Assembly: GCF_001426435.1 (NCBI RefSeq)
Contig: NZ_LMER01000016.1
Span: 159,902-223,901 of the forward strand
Source of the DNA: Angustibacter sp. Root456
GTDB taxonomy: Bacteria > Actinomycetota > Actinomycetes > Actinomycetales > Angustibacteraceae
Direction of reading: 5' to 3'
DNA length: 64,000 nt
Shown here: positions 55,574-64,000 of the stretch, piece by piece
Layout: every line of letters begins with the position of its first letter
Position numbering within the stretch: position 1 is the stretch's first letter
The notes under the pieces: model-generated
The model's input: only the letters and a program-made list of their open reading frames with translations
Told to the model about the DNA's origin: nothing
Database searches by the model: none
Made by a program: the position numbers and the translations under genes

Positions 55574-56635
55574 CTACGGGGAGACGTCGAGAGCAGCGTC
55601 CACCGGCACGTCGCGGTGCCAGGACTGCGTGACGTACCGCGTGACGAACCCGGCGGCGAGGTACAACCGGGCCGCGCCGGTGGGGTTGTCGGCGTCGACC
55701 TCGAGGCCCACCCGGTCGCGCCCGCGCCGCGCGGCGTCGGCCACCACCGTGTGCAGCAGGCTGCTGGCGACGCCCCGGCCGCGGGCTCCCGCGAGCACAC
55801 CGAGGTACTCGACGTAGCTGCCCTCGTGGCCGCTGGAGCCCGCGCCGAGCACCGACGACACCAGGGCTCCGACGGGTTCGACGCTCGCACCGTCAGGGCC
55901 GTCGTCGCGGGTCAGCTCCGCGATCCACCAGTGGTCCCAGCGGTGGCCGGGGTCCGCCCGCAGGCGCGCGACGAACTCCTCGAACCGCTCCTCGTGGGAG
56001 TTGAAGTGGTCGGTGAACGACGCCTCGAGCACGTCGTGCACGGTGCGCAGGTCGTCGGCGTCGGGCAGGGCGCCGTCCGCAGCATCGGCCCCGCGCACCC
56101 GCCGGATGACGACGCCGGGCGCGGGCGGTGCGAACGCACCCTCGCTGCCCTCGGCCGGGTCGACGGGCCGGGTCATCTGCCACCACGAGCGCATCGGCCG
56201 AAAGCCGCTGGCGCGCAGCCACTCCTGCTGGCGCGGGTCGTCGGCGAAACAGCCGGAGTCCAGCTGGGTGACGGCCAGGCCGCGTTCACGAGCGACGGCC
56301 ACGGCCGCGTGCTCGGCCCAGTCGAACAGTCGCTGGGCCAGGGCGCTGGCCTGCGCCGCGGCGAGCGTCGGGTCGACCACCACCGACACGATCACCCGAC
56401 CCGCCGCGCGGTCGTGCACCGTGCCCCACGCGCGCACCTCGCCCTCGCGGTCACGCGCGACGAGGTGCCGGCGCGCCGCCGCACCAGCCCCGACGACGTC
56501 GGTGGCCACCGCGTCGCGTCCCGACGACGACCACCCGCGCGCCGCCTCCTCGTGCCGGGCGAGCAGCGCGGCGAGGTCGTCGACGTCGTCGGACGTGGCG
56601 GCCGACTCGGTCCAGCCCCGGCCCAGGTCGCTCAC
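55574..56635 (-). CDS. Tandem GNAT acetyltransferase
   Basis: A 353-residue protein with two GNAT folds. The first half (about 10-155: DDVDDLAALLARHEEAARGW, VVDPTLAAAQASALAQRLFD, GCFADDPRQQEWLRASGFRP) is weakly conserved. The second half (about 175-350) is typical: EYLGVLAGARGRGVASSLLH with the R/Q-x-x-G-x-G/A acetyl-CoA loop, and GLEVDADNPTGAARLYLAAG FV. MshD-like mycothiol synthases share such a two-GNAT plan, so that is a candidate, but sequence feel is not decisive. Start overlaps the S9 peptidase stop (GTGA). Confidence 0.87.
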   Translation of the reverse strand: MSDLGRGWTESAATSDDVDDLAALLARHEEAARGWSSSGRDAVATDVVGAGAAARRHLVARDREGEVRAWGTVHDRAAGRVIVSVVVDPTLAAAQASALAQRLFDWAEHAAVAVARERGLAVTQLDSGCFADDPRQQEWLRASGFRPMRSWWQMTRPVDPAEGSEGAFAPPAPGVVIRRVRGADAADGALPDADDLRTVHDVLEASFTDHFNSHEERFEEFVARLRADPGHRWDHWWIAELTRDDGPDGASVEPVGALVSSVLGAGSSGHEGSYVEYLGVLAGARGRGVASSLLHTVVADAARRGRDRVGLEVDADNPTGAARLYLAAGFVTRYVTQSWHRDVPVDAALDVSP

Positions 56636-58773
56636 CGGCCGGCCCCGGCGCCCGAGGTCTCCAGCCCCGTGAAGTGCGCGGCGAAGGCGAGGGTGTCGGA
56701 GGTCAGCTCGATGCTGCGCGAGACCGCGCGCCCGCCGTGCCCGACGTCGGCCTCGCGCCGCACCAGCACCGGCGCCTCGTCGAGCGGCGCGGACGTCGCG
56801 TGCTGCAGCGCCGCGGCCAGCTTGCGGGCGTGCAGCGGGTCGACGCGAGTGTCGCCGTCGAACACGGTGAACAGGGTCGCGGGGTAGCGGGTGCCCTCGT
56901 GCACGTGGTGGTACGGCGAGTAGCCCAGCAGCCAGCCCAGCTGCTCGGGGTCGGCCGCCGTGCCGTACTCGCTCGCCCAGGTGGCGCCGAGGCCGAACAG
57001 CTCGTAGCGCACCATGTCGAGCAGCGGCGCCGAGCAGACGGCGGCAGCGAACAGCTCGGGCCGCTGGGTGATCGCCGCACCCACCAGCAGCCCGCCGTTG
57101 GAGCCGCCCGAGATCGACAGCTGCTCGGGCGTCGTCCAGCCCTCGGCCACGAGGAACTCGGCGGCGGCGTGGAAGTCGTCGAACACGTTCTGCTTGGTGG
57201 CGAGCATGCCGGCTCGGTGCCAGTCCTCGCCCTCCTCGCCGCCACCGCGCAGCCCAGCCACGGCGTAGACGCCACCGGCCTCGACCCAGGCCAGGATGCC
57301 GGCGGAGTAGCCCGGGGTGAGCGGCAGCCCGAAGCCGCCGTACCCGTAGAGGATCGTGGGCCGCGGGCGATCCGGACGCCGGTCGCCGGCCACCAGCAGC
57401 AGGTGCACCTCGGTGCCGTCCTTGCTGCGGTAGACCAGCTGCTGGGTCGTCACCGACGGCACCTCGACGGCGCCGGGCGCGGTGGCCCACGTGCTCGTCG
57501 CGCCAGTGCGGGCGTCGTAGCGCTGCACGCTGCTCGGCGTCACCGAGTCGGTGTAGCCGAACCACACCTCGTGGCCGCCCTCGGGGCGCTCGCTGAGGCC
57601 ACCGACCGACCCCACGCCGGGCAGGGGCACCTCCCCGAGGCGCTCGCCGCTCGCGAGGTCGTGCACCGTCACCTCGCTCACCGCGTGCCGGGTCCACGAC
57701 GCGAGCAGACGTGGGCCGGCGAGCTCGGGGCCATCCAGCACCGCGTAGTCCTCGAGCACCGCGACGTCGTCCTGCGCCAGCAGGTCGGTCCAGTGCTCGG
57801 CGTCCGGCGTGCTCGGGTCGACGACCGCGAGCCGCCCGCGCGGGGCGTCACGGTCGGTGAGCACGTAGGCGCGCCCGTCGCGGCCCACGTGCACCGAGGT
57901 CTGGGCGTCGACTCCCTGCTGGACGACGGTGAGCGCCGGCTGCTCGAGCGAGCTCTCCTGCAGGTCGGCGAGCCAGACGTCGTTGCGCGGCGCGGTGCCC
58001 TCGGCGGCGCTCACGGTGAGCCAGCGCCCGTCCATCGACACCGAGACGCCGTAGTAGTTGGTCTTGGCCAGCCCCTCGCCGAAGACCAGCACGTCGTGGT
58101 CGCTCGACGTGCCGAGCCGATGCAGCCAGACGCGACGGTGGTACTGCTGCTCGTCGGCCGGCAGGTGGGCGGTGTCGATGCGCCGCACGTAGTAGAAGGC
58201 CTTGCCGCCGGGCAGCCAGGCGACGGGGGAGTAGCGCAGCCGATCGATGGGGCCGTCGAGGACGTCGCCGGTGTCGACGTCCATCACGCGCAGCACCGAC
58301 TCCTCGCGGCCGCCCTCGCTCAGCTGGTAGGCGAGCAGGTCGCCCTCTTTGCTGGGCTGCCAGCTGTCGAGCGTCGTGGCACCGGACGGGTCGATGGCCA
58401 TGGGGTCGAGCAGCACGCGCTCGGTGCCGTCGGCGTCGACGGTGAGCAGCACAGCGTGCTCCTGGCCGGCCACGCGGCGCATGAGGAACTGCCGCTCTCC
58501 GCGCCAGGCGGGTGAGCCCACCACACCGGCTTCGAGCAGGCGCGTGACCCGGCTGCGGAAGTGCTCGCGCATCGTCCAGCCGGCACGCTGGTCGGCGAAG
58601 AGCTGGTCCTGCGCCTGCGACCACGTGCGAGTGGCCTCGCTGTCGGCGTCTTCGAGCCACCGGTAGGGGTCGGCGACGTCGTACGTCGGCGCGTCGGCGG
58701 GCAGGCGCTCGACGAGGCCCGACCGGGCCGCCTCGGGGTAGCAGTTGCTGTCTGGCTGAGCAGGAGACGGCAT
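56632..58773 (-). CDS. S9 family prolyl oligopeptidase
   Basis: A 713-residue cytoplasmic serine peptidase that splits short peptides, usually after proline. N-terminal beta-propeller about 75-420 (VADPYRWLEDADSEATRTWS at the start is classic). C-terminal alpha/beta hydrolase: PTILYGYGGFGLPLTPGYSA, nucleophile in LSISGGSNGGLLVGAAITQR, Asp in FDGDTRVDPLHARK and His in ADVGHGGRA. All three catalytic residues are intact. ATG at 58773, divergent from malQ; it probably forms a unit with the GNAT gene downstream. Confidence 0.95.
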   Translation of the reverse strand: MPSPAQPDSNCYPEAARSGLVERLPADAPTYDVADPYRWLEDADSEATRTWSQAQDQLFADQRAGWTMREHFRSRVTRLLEAGVVGSPAWRGERQFLMRRVAGQEHAVLLTVDADGTERVLLDPMAIDPSGATTLDSWQPSKEGDLLAYQLSEGGREESVLRVMDVDTGDVLDGPIDRLRYSPVAWLPGGKAFYYVRRIDTAHLPADEQQYHRRVWLHRLGTSSDHDVLVFGEGLAKTNYYGVSVSMDGRWLTVSAAEGTAPRNDVWLADLQESSLEQPALTVVQQGVDAQTSVHVGRDGRAYVLTDRDAPRGRLAVVDPSTPDAEHWTDLLAQDDVAVLEDYAVLDGPELAGPRLLASWTRHAVSEVTVHDLASGERLGEVPLPGVGSVGGLSERPEGGHEVWFGYTDSVTPSSVQRYDARTGATSTWATAPGAVEVPSVTTQQLVYRSKDGTEVHLLLVAGDRRPDRPRPTILYGYGGFGLPLTPGYSAGILAWVEAGGVYAVAGLRGGGEEGEDWHRAGMLATKQNVFDDFHAAAEFLVAEGWTTPEQLSISGGSNGGLLVGAAITQRPELFAAAVCSAPLLDMVRYELFGLGATWASEYGTAADPEQLGWLLGYSPYHHVHEGTRYPATLFTVFDGDTRVDPLHARKLAAALQHATSAPLDEAPVLVRREADVGHGGRAVSRSIELTSDTLAFAAHFTGLETSGAGAGR

Positions 58774-58878
58774 GGGCGCAGCCTACGTGGCAGGATCGGA
58801 CGTCGCACCGCCTGACGCACCCGGCCCGCACCACGCCGGCCCCCGCCACGCCCGCCGCCCCCAGCCCAGAGAGCCACC

Positions 58879-61029
58879 GTGACCGACGACGCGCAGCACG
58901 CACCGACGCCCAGCCCCGCGCTGGTCGCCCTGGCCCGCGAGTTCGGCGTCGCCACCGAGTACTGGAACTGGCAGGGCGAGCACGTGCTCGTGCCCGCGAC
59001 GACGATCGTGGCGGTGCTCGCCGCACTCGGGGTCGACGCGTCGTCCGACGACGCCGTGCAGGTGGCGCTGGAGCAGGCCGAGCAGCGTCCGTGGCGGCGC
59101 ACGCTCCCACCCGTGGTGGTCACCCGTGCCGGCACGGCCCCCTGGGTGCCCGTGCACCTGCCGCACGGCGGCTCGGTGCAGGCGTGGGCCGAGCTCGAGC
59201 GCGGCGGGCGCCGCGAGCTGACCCAGCAGGACCACTGGGTGGAGCCGCGGGTGGTCGACGGCGCGCAGGTGGGCGAGGCGACCTTCGCCGTGCCCGCCGA
59301 CCTGCCCCTCGGCTGGCACCGGCTCGTGGCCAGGGTCGAGGCGTCCGGCGAGGCCACCACCGCAAGCTGTCCGCTCGTCGTGACGCCGCAGCGCCTGGAG
59401 CTGCCCGCGTCGCTGACCGGTGAGCGCCGCGGCTGGGGCTTCATGACCCAGCTGTACTCCGTCCGCTCCAGCCGGTCGTGGGGCCTCGGGGACCTCGACG
59501 ACCTGGCCGAGCTCGCGGTGTGGAGCGCCAGCGACCTCGGCGCCGACTTCGTGCTCGTCAACCCGCTGCACGCGGCCGAGCCCGTCGGCGTGATGGAGCC
59601 GTCGCCGTACCTGCCGACCACCCGGCGCTTCGTCAACCCGATCTACATCCGGGTCGAGGCGGTGCCCGAGGTCGCCTACATGCCCGCGGCCCAGCGCCAG
59701 CTGCTGGAGTGGCAGGCCGAGTCGGCCCAGGCCGCGAACGCCGTCGACGCGCTCGACCGCGACGCGTGCTGGACGGCCAAGCGCTCGGCCCTGCAGACGG
59801 TGTTCGAGCTGCCGCGCAGCGCCGCACGCGAGCGCGAGTTCGAGTCGTTCTGCGTCGAGCAGGGGCAGGGTCTGGTCGACTTCGCCACCTGGTGCGCCCT
59901 GGCCGAGGAGCACGGCTTGCCGTGGGGACAGTGGCCGGTCGAGCTGCACGACCCCACCTCGCGCGAGGTCGCCGCCGAGCGCGAGCGGCTGGCGGCCACC
60001 GTCGAGTTCTACCGCTGGCTGCAGTGGGTGGCCGACGAGCAGCTGTCGGCAGCGCACCGCCGGGCGCGTGAGGCGGGCATGTCGCTCGGTGTCGTGCACG
60101 ACCTCGCGGTCGGTGTGCACCCCGAGGGCGCGGACGCCTGGGGCCTCGGCGCGGCGCTCGCCCGGGGGGTGTCGGTGGGTGCGCCGCCCGACGCGTTCAA
60201 CCAGCAGGGTCAGGACTGGAGCCAGCCTCCGTGGCGACCCGACATGCTCGCCGAGCTCGGCTACGCGCCCTACCGCGACATGCTGCGCACGGTGCTGCGG
60301 CACGCAGGAGGCGTGCGCGTCGACCACGTGCTGGGCCTGTTTCGGCTGTGGTGGGTGCCCGACGGCTGCCCGCCCACCGAGGGCACCTACGTGCGGTACG
60401 ACCACGAGGCGCTCGTGGGCATCCTGGCGCTCGAGGCGCACCGCGCGGGGGCCGTCGTCGTCGGTGAGGACCTCGGCGTCGTCGAGCCGTGGGTGCGCAC
60501 CTACCTGCGCGAGCGGGGTGTGTTCGGCACGTCGATCCTGTGGTTCGAGAAGGACGACGAGGGGCGGCCGCTGCCGCCCGAGGCCTGGCGCGAGCTGTGC
60601 CTGGCGACGGTCACGACGCACGACCTGCCGCCCACCGCGGGGTACCTGGCCGGCGTCCACGTCGACCTGCGCGAGAAGCTCGGGCTGCTCACCCGGCCGG
60701 TCGAGGAAGAGCGCGAGATCGACGAGGCCGAGCGCGCGTCGGTGCTGTCGATGCTCGTCGAGCGTGGGCTGATGAGCGAGGGTGCGTCCGAGCGCGAGAC
60801 CGTCGAGGCGCTGCACCGGTTCCTCACCTGGACGCCGGCCCGCCTCATCGGGGTCTCACTGGCCGATGCTGTGGGCGACCGCCGCACGATCAACCAGCCG
60901 GGCACCGACGAGGAGTACCCCAACTGGCGGGTACCGCTGGCTGACGGCTCCGGCACGCCCGTGCTGCTCGACGACCTGCCGCGTGCGCGGCGCGCCCGGG
61001 CGCTCGCCCGCGCCGTCCGCCCCCGCTGA
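58879..61029 (+). CDS. malQ: 4-alpha-glucanotransferase (amylomaltase)
   Basis: A 716-residue GH77 enzyme that transfers maltodextrin pieces between glucans and frees glucose. Actinobacterial MalQ has an extra N-terminal domain of about 150 residues, present here (LVALAREFGVATEYWNWQGE). Core motifs: GWGFMTQLYSVRSSRSWGLG DLDDL (in two parts), GGVRVDHVLGLFRLWWVP with nucleophile Asp, VVGEDLGVVEPWV with the Glu, and TTHDLPPTAGYLAG with the third Asp, then NQPGTDEEYPNWRVPL at the end. GTG at 58879. With the GH13 and 41-49 kb genes it points to active alpha-glucan turnover. Confidence 0.97.
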   Translation: MTDDAQHAPTPSPALVALAREFGVATEYWNWQGEHVLVPATTIVAVLAALGVDASSDDAVQVALEQAEQRPWRRTLPPVVVTRAGTAPWVPVHLPHGGSVQAWAELERGGRRELTQQDHWVEPRVVDGAQVGEATFAVPADLPLGWHRLVARVEASGEATTASCPLVVTPQRLELPASLTGERRGWGFMTQLYSVRSSRSWGLGDLDDLAELAVWSASDLGADFVLVNPLHAAEPVGVMEPSPYLPTTRRFVNPIYIRVEAVPEVAYMPAAQRQLLEWQAESAQAANAVDALDRDACWTAKRSALQTVFELPRSAAREREFESFCVEQGQGLVDFATWCALAEEHGLPWGQWPVELHDPTSREVAAERERLAATVEFYRWLQWVADEQLSAAHRRAREAGMSLGVVHDLAVGVHPEGADAWGLGAALARGVSVGAPPDAFNQQGQDWSQPPWRPDMLAELGYAPYRDMLRTVLRHAGGVRVDHVLGLFRLWWVPDGCPPTEGTYVRYDHEALVGILALEAHRAGAVVVGEDLGVVEPWVRTYLRERGVFGTSILWFEKDDEGRPLPPEAWRELCLATVTTHDLPPTAGYLAGVHVDLREKLGLLTRPVEEEREIDEAERASVLSMLVERGLMSEGASERETVEALHRFLTWTPARLIGVSLADAVGDRRTINQPGTDEEYPNWRVPLADGSGTPVLLDDLPRARRARALARAVRPR

Positions 61030-61044
61030 CCCCACCCCCTCCGG

Positions 61045-61067
61045 CGTGATCATGCACGCCAGCGCAG
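61045..61067. repeat. Copy of a CGTGATCATGCACGCCAGC element at the kinase gene 3' end
   Basis: CGTGATCATGCACGCCAGCG followed by CAG matches for 23 bases the reverse complement of the right arm and loop edge of the hairpin at 61883-61934. It lies between the malQ stop and convergent kinase gene, and supplies that gene's last six codons and TGA stop. Confidence 0.8.
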
Positions 61068-61862
61068 GCGGTGGCCGCTGCTGACCCACCACGCGGCGTC
61101 CGCGCGGGCGAGGCGGGCGTAGTCGCGCTCGACCAGCCGTGCGAAGGCGGGGTCGGTACGGGCCATCTCCTCCAGGTCGGCGGCGTGGCCCGTCATCTGC
61201 GCCGCGACCGCGGCGGCGAGGGTGAGGCGCTGACGCGCCGACGGGCCGTAGCCGTCGAGCAGGGCGGCGAGGTTGCGCTGGTGGCGGCCCTCGACCTCCT
61301 CGGTGTCGTCGATGCCGTACTCGGCGTGCCACCACGTGCCGCTCATCAGCGGCACCCAGCGCCACGCCGCCCACGCGAGGTCCTCGATCGGGTCGCCGGG
61401 CCGCGCGAAGTCCCAGTCGAGCACGACGAGGGAGCCGTCGTCTCGGCGCACGGTGTTGTAGGGCGACACGTCGTGGTGCACGACCACCTGGCCATCGCCC
61501 AGAGAACCCCCGGGCGCCCGGCGCCACGGTTTCGCGGTGTCGAGGCGCAGGCCCGCCTGCGCGCGCTGGAACTCGCGGACCCACCGGCCGACGGCCCAGC
61601 AGGCCTCCTCGGTGCGGAACCACCGCGGCAGCGGGTCGGACGGCGACAGCGTGCCGACCTCGCCCGGCACGAACCGCAGGACCTCCCTGGCGGCGTCGTC
61701 CACGCCGAGCACCCGCGGCGAGCCGTCGAACCCGGCCTCGGCCAGGTGGTTCAGCAGGTCGTGGACGGCCGGCGTCCAGGGGCCGACCGGCCGCCGGACG
61801 GTGTCACCGACCCGGACGACGACGGTGGTGTTCCCTCCGCTGAGCGGTTCCTCGACGGCCAC
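61050..61862 (-). CDS. APH-family phosphotransferase flanked by repeats
   Basis: A 270-residue kinase-like protein. Motifs: LSGGNTTVVVRVGDTVRRPV (nucleotide loop), catalytic VVHHDVSPYNTVRRDD (HxDxxxxN), metal-binding VLDWDFARPGDPIEDLAW AA, and a helical C-terminus. The substrate is unknown; aminoglycoside, homoserine or choline-like kinases are all possible. GTG at 61862 follows GGAGGG eight bases upstream. Notably, the final residues RWRA and the stop lie within one copy of a repeat, and an in-frame ATG at 61892 lies in the other copy, so the gene is bounded by the element on both sides. Confidence 0.83.
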   Translation of the reverse strand: MAVEEPLSGGNTTVVVRVGDTVRRPVGPWTPAVHDLLNHLAEAGFDGSPRVLGVDDAAREVLRFVPGEVGTLSPSDPLPRWFRTEEACWAVGRWVREFQRAQAGLRLDTAKPWRRAPGGSLGDGQVVVHHDVSPYNTVRRDDGSLVVLDWDFARPGDPIEDLAWAAWRWVPLMSGTWWHAEYGIDDTEEVEGRHQRNLAALLDGYGPSARQRLTLAAAVAAQMTGHAADLEEMARTDPAFARLVERDYARLARADAAWWVSSGHRLRWRA

Positions 61863-61882
61863 CGCAGCACCCTCCCACGCCG

Positions 61883-61934
61883 CCGTGATCATGCACGCCA
61901 GCACCCTGGGCTGCGCTGGCGTGCATGATCACGG
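61883..61934. repeat. Perfect 20-bp inverted repeat (hairpin element)
   Basis: CCGTGATCATGCACGCCAGC at 61883-61902 is exactly complementary to 61915-61934 with a 12-base loop. A further copy of one arm lies at 61045. The hairpin is upstream of the kinase gene on the minus strand and downstream of pepN. Confidence 0.92.
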
Positions 61935-61995
61935 GCGGGGAGAGGGGGGCGGGGAGAGGGGGCGGGGAGAGGGGGCGGGGAGAGGGGGCGGGGAC
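61933..61995 (+). repeat. 13-bp G-rich tandem repeat (GGCGGGGAGAGGG), more than four units
   Basis: C residues mark the units at 61936, 61950, 61963, 61976 and 61989 (spacing 14, 13, 13, 13). Nearly all other bases are G with GAGA interruptions, so the plus strand has strong quadruplex potential. It abuts the hairpin element at 61883-61934. With the two hairpins it fills the gap 61863-62078. Confidence 0.9.
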
Positions 61996-62000
61996 GACGC

Positions 62001-62033
62001 AGGCCGCCCCGGACCAGGGGTCCGGAGCGGCCT
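62001..62033 (-). terminator. Stem-loop after pepN
   Basis: AGGCCGC pairs with GCGGCCT, and inside it CCGGACC pairs with GGTCCGG around a short AGG loop. About 46 bases after the pepN stop on the minus strand; no T-tract. Confidence 0.75.
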
Positions 62034-62078
62034 GAGGGCCGTGCTGGTGGCTCGGCTGCGTCGCGGCAGCGCGGGCCG

Positions 62079-64000
<1,922 letters not shown>

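Noticed and set aside
58783-60816. Minus-strand open frame of 677 codons opposite malQ, and similar long frames opposite nifJ, the GH65 gene and others
   Set aside because: They are shadows caused by high GC at third positions; translations are Arg/Gly/His-rich low-complexity and lie wholly over genes with clear motifs.
61045-61934. Inverted copies around the kinase gene considered as an insertion sequence
   Set aside because: The enclosed gene has kinase motifs, not transposase motifs, and no target-site duplication is visible. Kept only as a repeat finding.

Overview
The window is high-GC DNA (roughly 70 percent or more by eye), densely packed with genes. Many start with GTG, and many gene pairs share GTGA, ATGA or TTGA start/stop overlaps. 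Together with actinobacterial families (DUF3618, DUF2254, an F420-type nitroreductase, a SigK/RskA-like pair, a DynA/DynB-like GTPase pair, GAF-ANTAR, oligoribonuclease, many MDR and SDR enzymes), this points to a chromosomal segment of an aerobic actinobacterium outside the mycobacteria, possibly near Kineosporiales or Micrococcales; the exact lineage cannot be fixed from the sequence. I see no transposase, integrase, phage gene, rRNA or CRISPR array.

Layout. 1-6.8 kb: tRNA-Leu, a Bcp peroxiredoxin, a nickel/cobalt permease behind a Nur-like palindrome, DUF3618, a lone GroES-like protein, a P450, an HD-GYP protein with a repeat-rich tail, a GAF-ANTAR protein and tRNA-Lys. 6.8-18.4 kb: an anaerobic-type redox operon (flavodoxin, SHOCT protein, GltD-like Fe-S flavoprotein, NifJ, dihydroorotate-dehydrogenase-like protein), a large MalT/LuxR regulator, a small protein and an SDR. 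18.4-29.1 kb: tRNA-His, oligoribonuclease, PrsW protease, a YitT-like protein, tRNA-Arg, a repeat-rich gap, two dynamin-like GTPases, EttA and DUF2254. 29.1-31.7 kb: divergent FAS1 protein and SigK/RskA-like pair with matching promoters, then an NlpC/P60 hydrolase behind a probable c-di-AMP riboswitch. 32-40.3 kb: fatty-acid/CoA catabolism (TesB, TetR, two acyl-CoA dehydrogenases, SDRs, an MDR, an ACAD10/11-type kinase, a 4HBT thioesterase). 41-49.3 kb: a five-gene operon (phosphoribosyltransferase-hydrolase fusion, HAD-GH65 fusion, universal stress protein, GT4, glycogen-debranching-like enzyme). 49.3-64 kb: F420-type reductase, lipoprotein, GH13 glucosidase, globin, a sigma-factor remnant, NAD-binding proteins, MscS, a double GNAT, an S9 peptidase, MalQ, a repeat-flanked kinase and the start of PepN.

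How it fits together. The two most striking operons, the NifJ redox operon and the 41-49 kb operon, are preceded by nearly the same GGACCTTCGSCCCTG box, which resembles the DosR/DevR dormancy box. A related site lies before the MalT/LuxR regulator. The first two genes of the 41 kb operon have the domain make-up of the M. tuberculosis DosR-regulon proteins Rv0571c and Rv2006. I infer a low-oxygen or dormancy regulon covering fermentation-type electron flow and polyglucan or trehalose metabolism. The SigK-like unit, c-di-AMP leader, Nur-like box and KstR2-like operator are further regulatory predictions made by eye.
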